The position numbers and the translations under genes are program-made. This document shows, piece after piece, positions 9,178-20,194 of a DNA stretch of 64,000 nt (within the stretch, counting starts at the first letter, position 1; every line of letters begins with the position of its first letter). Origin of the DNA: Kamptonema formosum PCC 10802 (lineage in GTDB: Bacteria > Cyanobacteriota > Cyanobacteriia > Cyanobacteriales > Oscillatoriaceae); assembly GCF_000332335.1 (NCBI RefSeq), contig NZ_KB235948.1:3986873-4050872 (forward strand). The letters are read 5' to 3'. The notes under the pieces were generated by a model. It saw only the letters and a program-made list of their open reading frames with translations, was not told the DNA's origin and made no database searches.

Positions 9178-9506
9178 TTTTTCAGGGAGCCGGTGGGGGG
9201 GACTTGGGGATAAACCGCCACAGACGCGCCAGCAGCTTCCCGCAGGGTTGAGCTACCGGCGCAAAGCGCCTAGGGCATACGGCTTCCCGCAGTGCAGAGC
9301 GCCAAGAACGCGCCCGGTGCGCGGAGAGGAGGGCGTTCAGGGGTTGGGCCGGTTGGCAAAAGCTGCCTGTTGAGTCAGAAATAGAACAGGGAATATCAAT
9401 TCCAGCGCCGGGCCTGATTTTATATTTATTTCAATCTTCTCTCGCCAATCGTGGGTCTGAAGCAGTTATAATAATTAGAATATGCCCCCGGAACATCAGA
9501 AAGCTC

Positions 9507-10412
9507 GTGAACTTTCGGCCTAAAATCCCACTCAAACGATTCCTAATTGCTGCGGCAATTGCTGTTGTAGGATTGCCGGCACTCTTCTATGGCGGACTGG
9601 CTCTCAGCCGCCCGCACCGCACCCCGCTACAGAAACAGCTGTTTCAAGGCATCACCTACAAGCGCGAACCCCGCTCAGCGCCGCGCCCTTTGATGATACA
9701 CGTCGTTACTATCGACCTCACCGCGCCGGGAATTGGGGCGCTTGTTACGCCGGGAAAGAGAGACTGGCTTGAGGAGTATCCCGCCCGCACCACCTCTGAA
9801 TTTCTCAGGCAGTTCAACTTGCAACTCGCCATCAATGGCAGCTTCTTTTACCCCTTCCATGAGAAAGGGCCGTTCGATTACTATCCCCACAGCGGAGATC
9901 CGGTCAATTTATTGGGGCAAGGGATCTCAAATGGCGTCAGCTACTCCCCTAGCAAGGCAGACTGGCCGGTCTTGTGTTTGGCGGCGAATAACCGTGCTCA
10001 AATCCGTCAGGAGAGTTGCCCTAAAGGTACGCTCCACGGGCTGTCCGGCAGCGATATTCTGGTGGAGCGGGGCGCAATCGTGCCCCTGCCCGATCGTCTG
10101 AACCAGGACAGCAAGCTGCATCCCCGCACAGCGGTTGCCACTGATGAGCGCGGCGAGAAAATGTGGCTGGTTGTTATTGACGGACGCCAGCCTCTCTACA
10201 GCGAGGGCGTTACCTTACCTGAACTGACGGATATTGTCATGGAGTTGGGCGCTCACACGGTACTCAACCTCGACGGCGGCGGATCGACAGCGCTGGTTGC
10301 TGCCGGTTTTTGGGGCCCGCACTCTTTGAACGCACCGATTCACACTCGCATTCCCATGAGGCAGCGCCCGGTTGCGAACCACTTGGGCTTTTACGCGCGA
10401 CCGGCTTTCTGA
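9507..10412 (+). CDS. Phosphodiester glycosidase family protein (NAGPA domain), membrane-anchored
   Basis: The N-terminus (residues 10-33) is a hydrophobic anchor, so the domain is probably periplasmic. The rest matches the NAGPA-type phosphodiester glycosidase domain: LAINGSFFYPF near residue 109, HPRTAVATD near residue 209 and the signature VLNLDGGGSTAL near residue 252. Family members hydrolyse sugar phosphodiester bonds, but the bacterial substrates are mostly unknown. I use the GTG at 9507, since no ATG precedes the hydrophobic segment. A second, larger member is at 45862-48189. Confidence 0.88.
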   Translation: MNFRPKIPLKRFLIAAAIAVVGLPALFYGGLALSRPHRTPLQKQLFQGITYKREPRSAPRPLMIHVVTIDLTAPGIGALVTPGKRDWLEEYPARTTSEFLRQFNLQLAINGSFFYPFHEKGPFDYYPHSGDPVNLLGQGISNGVSYSPSKADWPVLCLAANNRAQIRQESCPKGTLHGLSGSDILVERGAIVPLPDRLNQDSKLHPRTAVATDERGEKMWLVVIDGRQPLYSEGVTLPELTDIVMELGAHTVLNLDGGGSTALVAAGFWGPHSLNAPIHTRIPMRQRPVANHLGFYARPAF

Positions 10413-10490
10413 GGGCAAGTCGTTTTTGCACGGGGGGATGCAAGGATTTCAGACCCCATCTAAAATCTAAAATCTCAACTCTAAAATCCC

Positions 10491-11342
10491 CTAGGCAACT
10501 TCCAGAATCATCCCCTCGCGAGCCAGAACCGAATTCGGATGAGCTTCCAGCACTTGCTCTGCCATCCCGTCGAGAAAATCATCCGAGTGAGTTGGCTCGT
10601 GATGAAAGATTACCAGTCGCTTGACACCGGCAGTCTTTGCCACTTTCACGCCTTCCTGCCAAGTCGAGTGCCCCCAGCCCACTTTGGGGGATTTGGGGTG
10701 GTGATATTCCTCGTCAGTGTACATGGCGTCGTAAATCAGCAAATCGGCGTTTTGCGCCAGGTGCAGCACGCTTTCATCCATGCGGTCGGGGAAATGTTCT
10801 GTATCCGTGCAGTAAAATACGGAGTGTCCATTCCACGTCACCCGATATCCCATTGCCTTATTCGGGTGATTGAGGTAGCCAGTTTCCAGGGTGATGTCGT
10901 CCAGCGTCACCGTATCGCCCGGTACGATGTCATAAAACTTCAGGTCAGCTTGCAAACCCGCCAGGGGAACGGGGGAGTTCGGGTGCAGCACCCGCTCGAT
11001 GAAGTGGTGCTTCATGGACTCCGCATCAGGCGGCACTGTCCCGTGAATGTAAAAGCAGTTGCCGGGAATGAAGGCGGGGGTAAAAAATGGAAACCCTTGA
11101 ATGTGGTCCCAGTGGTAGTGGGTAAAAAAGATGTAGGCTTCCACCGGCATCTGAGACAGCAGGCTCTGGCCGAGGCGCTGCAAGCCGGTGCCGCCATCAA
11201 AAATCAGGCGTTTGCCGCCCACGCGCATTTCTACGCAGGAGGTGTTGCCGCCGTAGCGAACCGTATCTTTTCCGGGGGAGGGAATACTGCCCCTGACACC
11301 CCAGAATTGAATCACAAACTCGGACGAAGAACTCTTTGCCAT
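10491..11342 (-). CDS. MBL-fold metallo-hydrolase
   Basis: The zinc-binding metallo-beta-lactamase motif HYHWDH is at about residue 77 (THYHWDHIQGFPFF), with later ligands in YCTDTEH and IFHHEPTHSD. The opening FWGVRGSIPSPG and the RYGGNTSCVEMR segment are characteristic of a subgroup related to cyclic-phosphate phosphodiesterases and tRNase Z. It is probably a cytoplasmic phosphodiesterase. I start at the ATG at 11342 (MAKSSSSEF), giving 283 residues; an upstream in-frame start adds 23 residues lacking family character. Substrate unknown. Confidence 0.88.
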   Translation of the reverse strand: MAKSSSSEFVIQFWGVRGSIPSPGKDTVRYGGNTSCVEMRVGGKRLIFDGGTGLQRLGQSLLSQMPVEAYIFFTHYHWDHIQGFPFFTPAFIPGNCFYIHGTVPPDAESMKHHFIERVLHPNSPVPLAGLQADLKFYDIVPGDTVTLDDITLETGYLNHPNKAMGYRVTWNGHSVFYCTDTEHFPDRMDESVLHLAQNADLLIYDAMYTDEEYHHPKSPKVGWGHSTWQEGVKVAKTAGVKRLVIFHHEPTHSDDFLDGMAEQVLEAHPNSVLAREGMILEVA

Positions 11343-11846
11343 GTTGAACTTGCTAGCGAATGCGCGGGAAGACTGCACGGAATGGCCGCCGCGCCGGGTG
11401 GGGATAATCACCCAGGCTCTGGGAAGATATCACCCTGGCAACGACCCATCGGGGTATTCTTCGACTCTATCCCAACGCCACTCAAACCTCCAAGATGTTC
11501 GAGTGGGGATATTTGTACGGTAACATTTACAATTTAGCGCTTTGCGCCCCTTCAGTAAACTGGTTCAAGGCAGCCAAATATTATATCATATTTTGTTTCC
11601 TTTTAGCAGGGTTGGCTTGAGGCAACACCGGCGCTCTCAAATATCTGCAAGCCTCTCGCAACGACGAGTCCGGGGGCAGTCGGCTCGGGCGAAAGAGGGC
11701 TGCGGGCAGCTTGTATCTGGCTGCCCCCTAGCGCTGCCAGCCTGGGCCACAACAGGGCCAGACGCCCCGCCGGCGCAGGGGGGACTTGCGCTCGCGCCTC
11801 ACCGGCAGCAGGCTTTGCCTCTGGTGCTGGCCACCCGACAGGGGCG
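11343..11846. other. Intergenic region without a recognisable gene
   Basis: Between the MBL gene and aroC I see no supported gene or RNA. The right half is GC-rich with alternating short inverted words; open frames here have no family character. It should contain the promoter of the MBL gene. Confidence 0.6.
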
Positions 11847-12935
11847 TTACAGCAGCTGGCACTGGCCGTGATGGCGCAGCAGGTGGTCGCACAGGACTAA
11901 GGCAACCATTGCTTCTACCATAGGCACGGCTCTGGGCAAAACGCAAGGGTCATGCCGGCCTTTCGCCGCCAGTACCGTCTCGACACCCTCACTGGTCACT
12001 GTGCGCTGCTCTTTGCGAATTGTAGCAGTTGGCTTAAAAGCCACTCGCAAAATAATGTTTTCCCCGTTGGAAATTCCGCCTTGAATGCCGCCAGAGCGAT
12101 TGGTCTGAGTGCGGACAGCGCCCTGTGAGTCGATGTAAAATTCGTCGTTGTGCTCGCTGCCGGTGAGCAGGGTGCCGGCGAAGCCGGAGCCTATTTCAAA
12201 GCCTTTACTCGCCGGTAAAGACATCACCGCTTTCGCCAAGTCCGCTTCCAGTTTATCGAATACCGGCTCTCCCAAACCTTTGGGCGCATTCCTAACCGCG
12301 CACTCCACAACCCCACCGATGGAGTCGCCCTGCCGGCGCACTTCTTCGATCAGCTCAATCATCCGCTCAGCGCATTCCGCGTCGGGACAGCGGACAATGT
12401 TACTTTCCACTTGTTCCAGCGTTACCGTGTTGGGATCGACCGCACCTTCTAAGTCTTTAATGCGCTTCACATAGCCGACAATTTCCACACCGGCCACTTT
12501 GTTAAGGATTTTTTTAGCAATTGCGCCGGCAGCGACTCGCCCAATGGTTTCCCGCGCCGAGGAACGCCCGCCCCCCTGCCAGTTGCGGATGCCATATTTA
12601 GCGTCATAAGTGGCGTCCGCGTGGGAGGGGCGGTATGTGCTCGCCATCTCGTCGTAGTCTTGGGGGCGGGTGTCTTGATTGCGCACCAAGAGGGCAATCG
12701 GCGTGCCGAGAGTTTTCCCCTCAAACACCCCGGAGAGGATTTCGCAGGTGTCTGCTTCTTTGCGAGGGGTTGTGATTTTACTCTGTCCGGGACGCCGCCG
12801 GTCGAGCTCTACTTGAATCTCTCCGGCAGAAATTTCCAGTCGCGGCGGACATCCGTCTATGACGACGCCGACGCCGCCGCCGTGCGACTCGCCGAAGGTG
12901 GTGATGCGGAACAGGTGACCGAAGGTATTGCCCAT
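11847..12935 (-). CDS. aroC: Chorismate synthase
   Basis: AroC converts 5-enolpyruvylshikimate-3-phosphate to chorismate, the last common step of aromatic amino acid, quinone and folate synthesis; it needs reduced FMN. Signatures are [18 protein letters not shown] at the N-terminus, [18 protein letters not shown] near residue 103, [20 protein letters not shown] near 122 and [17 protein letters not shown] near 280. At 362 residues it is full length. The start at 12935 gives the canonical MGNTFGH; a longer frame upstream is not conserved. An IS element lies 139 bp upstream, so its promoter region could be affected. Confidence 0.97.
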   Translation of the reverse strand: MGNTFGHLFRITTFGESHGGGVGVVIDGCPPRLEISAGEIQVELDRRRPGQSKITTPRKEADTCEILSGVFEGKTLGTPIALLVRNQDTRPQDYDEMASTYRPSHADATYDAKYGIRNWQGGGRSSARETIGRVAAGAIAKKILNKVAGVEIVGYVKRIKDLEGAVDPNTVTLEQVESNIVRCPDAECAERMIELIEEVRRQGDSIGGVVECAVRNAPKGLGEPVFDKLEADLAKAVMSLPASKGFEIGSGFAGTLLTGSEHNDEFYIDSQGAVRTQTNRSGGIQGGISNGENIILRVAFKPTATIRKEQRTVTSEGVETVLAAKGRHDPCVLPRAVPMVEAMVALVLCDHLLRHHGQCQLL

Positions 12936-13074
12936 GATGTTTGCGGCTAAGCAAAGAGTGTATATTTCAATATTCTCACTCCTTGCCCACAATCCCACCC
13001 CTGCCGGCGTGGCGTTGCACCAGGATGATTAAAACTCGGGAACCCCACCCCCCAACCCCCTCCCCGCGCTTCGG

Positions 13075-14621
13075 CTATCCATTACCCACATCTTTCTTAA
13101 TGAAGATTTATGTATAGCCCATTTGGAAGTCCATCACCTCTTTGGGGTGGCCAGAGTCCCTCAGTTGCCAAGTAGAGGCAATATCATGGAGTCTACACAG
13201 CCCACGCCAAATTGTCTTGACTCCCGGTTCCCCATCACCCTTACGACCCAAAAAGCCTCCAAGTTGCGCAATCATGCGCACGGCTTCTCGCAACGAAGGC
13301 GGTGTGGACGGGGGATTTGGCGTCCGGTGAATCGTTGCATAAAGAGACTGCCACTCGTGAGCTGACAAAACCGTGTCACAAGGAGTGTCTGGATTCTTGC
13401 GAGCTTCATAGGTCAGCCACAACAATCGCCACGCCACAATTGAATAAGTGGCCAAAGCCATCTCAAGACGACGGGCTGTTTCTAACTGAAGCTTTTCCAG
13501 ACCGCAGCCACTTTTCAGAGTGTAGTGATAGCGTTCAATCAGCCATCGATAACTGTACCAGCGCAGGCAACGAACTGCATCATCAAAACTGGACACCGGA
13601 ACAGTTGTGAGTAATAACCAGCTGACTGGAGTTTCACCCTGGGGTGGATTTTCTTCAACTGCTCTCACCACAGTCAGGCGAACTGGGTTGAGCTTCCGTC
13701 GGTTCAAATGATGGCGCGGTGGTTGAATTTTAATGGGGGTGAAGCCTAGGGTGAGGGTGGCCATTCTTGCCGGACGCTCTGGATGACGCTGCAGCTCTAA
13801 AATTAGGTGGCCAACTGAGGGAGTTTGACGCATGGCTTCATGCAAATAAGTTGCCTGATGTTCGACACGGCGATTGTGGGTGCAGCGAATTAACAAATGT
13901 GAATTAGCCGGGCGGAGCATGGCAAATAGTTCGTAGATGTCTCCTTCCCGATCCGCTACTGTCACTACCTCAATGTCTGGCGGGACTATCTGTTGTGTCA
14001 GCGACAGTCCATTCAGCCAGCGCTGACTCTCTTTATCTTTGGTTTCTCGCTGACGGCGCTTTTGAGCAATGCCCACCGTTTGTGGATCTCTTGCCCATAC
14101 CTGTTGATCTATTAATCCCAGTGGCACTCCGAGCTCGCTGACGGCAAAGGTTGAATGGACTTTTAGCCCCCGCAGTGCCGGATGATCAGTCGGGCCAAGT
14201 CCTGAGGTGGCCGGATGATGAGTAAAGTTTAAGTCTGTGGTATCCTGAATTGCTAAAACTCGCTCAAGGCGCTGAATTCTGCCAATCGTACTCTTTTGAT
14301 GAGCTTGACGGATATCAGCCGGACTAAAATAGGGAGACTTCCAAAAATCATAGGCGGCGGTAGTGGCCGCTTTATCTCCTGATGCCTGTGGCACGCTCGC
14401 CCCAGGTTGGCTCACCAAATCGTCCACAATCCGAATGAAGCGCTTGTGGCGTCGCTGATCTCCTAGTTGAGCGTATTGTAGCTCACTACTGGCCCATTCA
14501 AGCATAACTTAATTGCTCCCCGCTTCTAGCCCCAGGATGCTTAAAACTATAGCCCATCAATGTTCCAGGATTTTTTAAGAAATATGTACTTTATGTTAAG
14601 AAAAATGTGGGTAATGGATAG
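13075..14621. mobile_element. Complete IS4-type insertion sequence with 11-bp target duplication
   Basis: The 1547-bp element has terminal inverted repeats of 26 bp with one mismatch, beginning CTATCCATTACCCACAT at each end. It is flanked by the direct repeat CCGCGCTTCGG at 13064-13074 and 14622-14632. It carries one transposase gene on the minus strand. Rejoining the flanks restores a CCCCTCC...GGGGAGG palindrome at the original site. Intact ends, intact gene and a perfect duplication point to a recent insertion. Confidence 0.93.
13108..14505 (-). CDS. IS4 family transposase
   Basis: A DDE transposase of 465 residues, uninterrupted. The N-terminus (EWASSELQYAQLGDQRRHKR) is the DNA-binding domain seen in Tn5/IS4-group enzymes. 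Catalytic carboxylates are likely Asp in IQDTTDLNF near residue 87, Asp in VVTVADREGDIYELF near residue 183 and Glu in the YREK-like segment YRWLIERYHYTLKSGCG near residue 318. The gene fills the element and is probably functional. Translation start is the ATG at 14505. Confidence 0.93.
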   Translation of the reverse strand: MLEWASSELQYAQLGDQRRHKRFIRIVDDLVSQPGASVPQASGDKAATTAAYDFWKSPYFSPADIRQAHQKSTIGRIQRLERVLAIQDTTDLNFTHHPATSGLGPTDHPALRGLKVHSTFAVSELGVPLGLIDQQVWARDPQTVGIAQKRRQRETKDKESQRWLNGLSLTQQIVPPDIEVVTVADREGDIYELFAMLRPANSHLLIRCTHNRRVEHQATYLHEAMRQTPSVGHLILELQRHPERPARMATLTLGFTPIKIQPPRHHLNRRKLNPVRLTVVRAVEENPPQGETPVSWLLLTTVPVSSFDDAVRCLRWYSYRWLIERYHYTLKSGCGLEKLQLETARRLEMALATYSIVAWRLLWLTYEARKNPDTPCDTVLSAHEWQSLYATIHRTPNPPSTPPSLREAVRMIAQLGGFLGRKGDGEPGVKTIWRGLCRLHDIASTWQLRDSGHPKEVMDFQMGYT

Positions 14622-14687
14622 CCGCGCTTCGGGGAGGGGGGGAGGAGAGAAATTTATCTCACTAATGCGCAACGCTGCCGCACAGTG

Positions 14688-15521
14688 TCAAACCAGGGTT
14701 TCACTGTGAGTGAACCTGTAACCCGCCGCCTTGAGCTTTTGATTGGACACGCGCAGGCTGTAGGAGCGGCTGTTGTGTTCCGCCGGCTCCCACTGTATTT
14801 TGGCAAAACCGTAACGAACGCACACCCGGTCCGCCAGTTCCCGTGCCAGCACCGGCTCATCGTTAACCAGATTGTAGATTCCTTGCAATCGGTTAGCTAG
14901 GGCAAACTCCACAGCGCCTGCAATGTCGTCGAGGTGAATCCAATTGGTGAAATTGTCGCCACTTCCAGGAAGGGTTTTCCCGCAGACATTAAACCGTTTT
15001 CTAATTTCCCGTCCCGGACCGTAAATCCCTCCCAGGCGCAGGATACAGACCTGGAGGCTTTCACCAGCGGCTCCCAACAATACTTGCTCCGTGTCGCGCA
15101 GGATTTCGGCTTGCCTGTTAGCAGGAGAAAGCGGCGATTCTTCACTCACCCACTCTCCGTTCCTGTTGCCGCAGACAGCGCAGCTGCTCGTATAGATGAG
15201 CTGTTTGACCGCTGGAGAATGCTTCAAGGCGGCGACAAGATTTTCTGCTGTGCCGAGGTAGGTTTTTTCGTACCCCTCGGCGTCAACTTGTTTGTCGCCT
15301 GCCGGTGCGACGCTCAGGAGGACAGCCTCCTGATTTTGGATGGCAGATAGAAGTGATGCTTCGCTGTCAGCTTTCGTCACCACCACGCGCTGAGCGACCT
15401 CTTCCAATTCTGCCACGCGCCGGTCGCTCGTGGTGGTTGCGGTGACGAAACAGCCCAAGTTCCGCCAGTGGCGAGCGACAGCAGTTCCCACATAGCCACA
15501 GCCGATGATTGCAACGTTCAT
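14688..15521 (-). CDS. SDR-family NAD(P)-dependent epimerase/oxidoreductase
   Basis: The N-terminal Rossmann motif MNVAIIGCGYVGTAVARHW defines an extended or atypical SDR protein, similar to YeeZ-type nucleoside-diphosphate-sugar epimerases. Further elements are LIYTSSCAVCG near residue 110, RLGGIYGPGR near 156 and WIHLDDIAGAV near 185. The usual YxxxK catalytic pair is not evident, which is typical of the atypical subgroup. Start at 15521 is chosen because the dinucleotide motif begins there. It has 277 residues. Substrate unknown. Confidence 0.85.
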   Translation of the reverse strand: MNVAIIGCGYVGTAVARHWRNLGCFVTATTTSDRRVAELEEVAQRVVVTKADSEASLLSAIQNQEAVLLSVAPAGDKQVDAEGYEKTYLGTAENLVAALKHSPAVKQLIYTSSCAVCGNRNGEWVSEESPLSPANRQAEILRDTEQVLLGAAGESLQVCILRLGGIYGPGREIRKRFNVCGKTLPGSGDNFTNWIHLDDIAGAVEFALANRLQGIYNLVNDEPVLARELADRVCVRYGFAKIQWEPAEHNSRSYSLRVSNQKLKAAGYRFTHSETLV

Positions 15522-15791
15522 CAGTCTTATTCTCCGAGTGATATTGTGAGCCGGTTGCGTGGAATGTGAATCCAAACCCCACCACCCACTGGTGTACAAT
15601 ATCTACTGCCGGCTGTCCGGGGAAACACGGAATTTTTCAAAAGTCAGCGTCGCAAAAGCTTTTACAGGGGGGCTCGTGCGGCTGCCGGTGGGACTGAAGT
15701 CAGGGGCACGGAACCGATTGCTTGCCCTGAAACTCGCGAGCGCGCTATAATTTTATAATCTATAAAATGCCGTACTGAAGAGTGAGGGGCG

Positions 15792-16190
15792 ATGGCAGAA
15801 AAGGAGCTTAGCACAATAGAAGTTGCCCGCCGGGCATTCGGGCATTTCACTCACGCCCTGAAAACCGGCGAGTCGGAAGCGTTTTTAGATATGCTCACCG
15901 ACGATTTCACTTTCTGGTTCCCCGTGGGCAAATACCACGGCTTGAACGCCGGTAAAGAGCGGTTTCGCGAATTCTTGCAGTATGTTTATGAAGCCTTCCC
16001 CGGCGGGATTTCGGTGACGCTGGTAGAGCGCGTCACCAGCAACGAGACGACTGCTGTCTTCGAGTTTCGGGACGAAGGGACGCTGTTGGGAGAACCCTAC
16101 AAAAATCGGATAGCGGTTTCTTTTGACATTCGGGGAGGCAAGATTTGTGGCTATCGCGAGTATTTTGGCAGCGATGGCAAATCGTATTGA
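15792..16190 (+). CDS. SnoaL-like / NTF2-fold protein
   Basis: This protein of 132 residues has the pattern of SnoaL-like proteins: an N-terminal helix pair, DMLTDDFTFWFPVGKYHG near residue 34, and ending in KICGYREYFGSDG. These folds serve as small isomerases, hydrolases or binding modules; the catalytic identity cannot be told. The ATG at 15792 is the only plausible start. Upstream, 15522-15791 contains a likely promoter (TATAAT-like words near 15748) and nothing else recognisable. Confidence 0.82.
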   Translation: MAEKELSTIEVARRAFGHFTHALKTGESEAFLDMLTDDFTFWFPVGKYHGLNAGKERFREFLQYVYEAFPGGISVTLVERVTSNETTAVFEFRDEGTLLGEPYKNRIAVSFDIRGGKICGYREYFGSDGKSY

Positions 16191-16274
16191 AATAATTTTT
16201 TATGAGACAGTGCCGCCCCTACTGGTCCAGCCGGTGCAACTGTTCAAAAGCCAGTAGGGAGGGCACTGCCGGCT

Positions 16275-17063
16275 CTAGGGGTCAAGCCGGTGGAATTCTT
16301 CAAACGTCACCGTCGAAAAAGCTCCCGAATCGTCATACTTGATGGTGAGCTGTTGCAGGTAAGAGGGTGTCACCAGCCAATTTGCAGCAAGACTAAACGG
16401 AGTTCCAACACTCACTTGGCTGGGACAGCTCAACGAAATTCCGTCAGGGAAAAAGAAGCTTTGGTTTCCTTCCACCGGCCATTCCAGTTGTGCCGGCACA
16501 GGCGGCGAAACCTGTAAATCGGGTGTCATCGTCACCGAAGTTCCTTGCCAATTGCCGGTGATATTTCGATCCGGCAACAAATTGAGTTCCGCTGACCAGT
16601 ATTCACTGGGGAAGCCGGTGGCGTCTTCGCGAACACTAGCCGTCCGCATCAAACTGCCGGTGCCGTCATAAACTATGCCTACGCTGTGCCGCAACTCCTC
16701 GTGCCTAAAAAACAACTCCACTCCAAAAGCCGACCCTGTTTCTATCTTTTTCTCTGCCCAAGTAGCAGCCCCCTGGTCAAAGAAAACCCCTCTCATCGAC
16801 TCGCGCTGTGGGTGGAAAAGTCCATCTAGCAAGTTATTCGACTGCTTATTAAACTCCCAACTTTGCTCCTCTGTTTTGCCCTCAGCGTACATGTACCGAT
16901 TGGTTTGCTCCACTTCCGTCTGTTCTGGATTAGTTTGGAAGTGTCGGAGACTTTGAAAAGATTCGGTTATCTCTCCTTGCGGGGAATATCGCGTCCAAAT
17001 CCCGTGCCAGTCCCTCACATGATTATTGCATAAATTCTTCCAATTTCGCTCCTGAACATCCAT
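16275..17063 (-). CDS. DUF3598 family protein
   Basis: A cyanobacterial/plastid-type protein of 262 residues resembling DUF3598, which is predicted to adopt a calycin (lipocalin-like) beta-barrel. The start NWKNLCNNHVRDWHGIWTRY and repeated aromatic-rich beta segments (SFQSLRHF, SMRGVFF, ELNLLPDRNITGNWQG) are characteristic. An AGGAGG site lies 12 nt before the ATG at 17063. Calycin-fold proteins in cyanobacteria include bilin lyases, but nothing here supports that activity. Confidence 0.8.
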   Translation of the reverse strand: MDVQERNWKNLCNNHVRDWHGIWTRYSPQGEITESFQSLRHFQTNPEQTEVEQTNRYMYAEGKTEEQSWEFNKQSNNLLDGLFHPQRESMRGVFFDQGAATWAEKKIETGSAFGVELFFRHEELRHSVGIVYDGTGSLMRTASVREDATGFPSEYWSAELNLLPDRNITGNWQGTSVTMTPDLQVSPPVPAQLEWPVEGNQSFFFPDGISLSCPSQVSVGTPFSLAANWLVTPSYLQQLTIKYDDSGAFSTVTFEEFHRLDP

Positions 17064-17258
17064 AGGGCTTCTCAACCTCCTGCCGGTTTAGCCTACTATG
17101 GTAGCACATTTCCACGAATCCCAGCTGAAAACCCCTGGCTAACTTTTTGCCCTCCCTCCGATCAGAGCTTAGAGGATAGCGCCTTCGCCCGCTATGCGCC
17201 TGAGCGCGGTCGTGCGGCTCACATTTTCTTGGCCACTCTTCACGGCGGCGGTTCAAAC

Positions 17259-17295
17259 AAAAAAGCGCCCCCCGGAAACGGAGAGCGCTTTTTTT
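17259..17295 (-). terminator. Rho-independent terminator of psbA
   Basis: AAAAAAGCGC and GCGCTTTTTTT arms surround a GC-rich inner part with CCG-GAAA-CGG. It lies 47 nt beyond the psbA stop, with a T-run in the psbA direction. The symmetric A and T runs could make it bidirectional. Confidence 0.9.
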
Positions 17296-17341
17296 GTCTT
17301 GCAGAGACGCAACATGTCGCGTCTCTACAGAATGACATTTC

Positions 17342-18496
<1,155 letters not shown>

Positions 18497-18765
18497 GGGG
18501 TTTAACGAAATTTTTTACTTATGAGAGTGATTAGGTTTTCTTATGGGTTGTCGGATGGAGCAGCCTGGACTTGTACCGGCGCGACGGGCGCGTTCGCACA
18601 TACCCGTACACCTCGGAGCTCGACTGATGGGGCATGGCGCATGGGGCATGGCACATGGGGCATGCGGAAGATTGTCAGCAATGCCCAACGATGATGCCCC
18701 ATCGCCCACTGCCCCAATGCCCAATGCCCCAATCCAAAATCCACAATCCACAATCCACAATCCAA

Positions 18766-19731
18766 ATGTCCCGAACCGTCACCTACTGCCCCGCTCACAC
18801 GCTGGTTCCGACATACGAGTGCTTTAACCGCTGCACCTACTGCAACTTCCGCACCGATCCGGGGAAGAGTCCCTGGATGGAATTGGCCCATGCAGAAAAG
18901 CAGCTGCAGGCGCTCCAAGGCACCGGCACTATCGAAATCCTCATCCTCAGCGGGGAGGTTCACCCCCAAAGTCCCCGGCGATCTGCCTGGTTCCAGCGCA
19001 TTTACGACCTGTGCGAACTGGCGCTGTCTCTGGGATTTCTGCCCCACACCAATGCCGGCCCGCTGAGTTTTGAGGAAATGGCCCTCCTCAAAGAGGTCAA
19101 TGTTTCGATGGGGCTGATGCTCGAACAGCTGACGCCGAAGCTGCTGGAAACGGTTCACCGGCACGCCCCGAGCAAAGTCCCAGAACGCCGGCTGCAACAG
19201 CTGGAATGGGCGGGCCAGCTCCAGATTCCCTTCACCACCGGCCTATTATTAGGAATTGGGGAGACTCCCGACGACTGGCGGGCTTCCTTGGACGCGATTG
19301 CCTTGATTCACTGCCGGTGGGGCCACATTCAAGAAGTTATCCTGCAACCCCACAGCCCCGGAAGCCAGCAGACAGGCAAGATTTCGGCGTTTAGCGCCGA
19401 AAAGCTGCCAGAAGTCGTTGCCCTCGCCCGCCAGATCCTGCCACCGGCAATGACCCTGCAAATCCCACCCAATTTAGTCCAGCAACCGCACCTGTTGCTG
19501 GCTTGCTTGGAAGCAGGTGGCCGAGATTTGGGCGGCATTGGCCCCCGCGATGAGGTGAATCCCGATTACCCCCACCCCCATTACCGGGCGCTGGCAGAAA
19601 TCCTCCAGCCGGCATCTTGGCATCTGGTGCGGCGCTTGCCGGTTTACCCGCAGTATGACAGCCTCGCGCCGGTGCGCTTGCGAACTGCCGTCACCCACTG
19701 GCGCAATCGCATCGCCGGTGCCCCCTACTGA
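18766..19731 (+). CDS. cofG: 7,8-didemethyl-8-hydroxy-5-deazariboflavin synthase subunit CofG
   Basis: CofG is a radical SAM enzyme that together with CofH makes the deazaflavin F0, used in cyanobacteria as the antenna chromophore of some photolyases. The radical SAM CX3CX2C is in YECFNRCTYC near residue 20. The LILSGEVHPQ, GLMLEQLT, GLLLGIGET and GGIGPRDEVNPDYPHP segments are typical of CofG. Start is taken at 18766 (MSRTVTYCPAHT); the frame extends upstream into low-complexity repeats (GGGGCATGGC and CCACAATCCA runs) that are not protein-like. cofH is not in the window. It is divergent from psbA. Confidence 0.93.
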   Translation: MSRTVTYCPAHTLVPTYECFNRCTYCNFRTDPGKSPWMELAHAEKQLQALQGTGTIEILILSGEVHPQSPRRSAWFQRIYDLCELALSLGFLPHTNAGPLSFEEMALLKEVNVSMGLMLEQLTPKLLETVHRHAPSKVPERRLQQLEWAGQLQIPFTTGLLLGIGETPDDWRASLDAIALIHCRWGHIQEVILQPHSPGSQQTGKISAFSAEKLPEVVALARQILPPAMTLQIPPNLVQQPHLLLACLEAGGRDLGGIGPRDEVNPDYPHPHYRALAEILQPASWHLVRRLPVYPQYDSLAPVRLRTAVTHWRNRIAGAPY

Positions 19732-19916
19732 GAAACCCGGAAGGGGCGGTCTCCGTGGGTGGCACCGCCCCTACGAAACCGGGTTTCTGGGGTGCCCCAC
19801 CGGCACTCCCCGCACCGGCATGAGCGCCGGCGGGCCGCTCAGACGTGGCCCAACCGGCACCGCAAAAATTTTCCTAAAAATTTTCCAAATTTTCCAGATA
19901 ATTTCACGCCGGCTTC

Positions 19917-19944
19917 TTGCGCAGCGGTGAAAAGTTGCTATAAT
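19917..19944 (+). promoter_or_regulatory. Promoter of tRNA-Cys
   Basis: TTGCGC (19917-19922), 16-bp spacer and a perfect TATAAT (19939-19944), placed 26 bp before the mature tRNA 5' end. Confidence 0.75.
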
Positions 19945-19970
19945 GAACAATGTTGCGAGCAATAAACTCT

Positions 19971-20042
<72 letters not shown>

Positions 20043-20194
20043 TTGCTGGAGATTAATAGAGATGCCGGCTCTAGGGGCGGGCTTCCCCCAGATGTGTGCC
20101 GGTGGCAGGGGCGGGGCTGACCCGATCTATCAAGGTCTCGCTTGACAGGCGAGACGCCTGTCCAATTCCCCGCGCCCCATACCGCATGCCCTTT

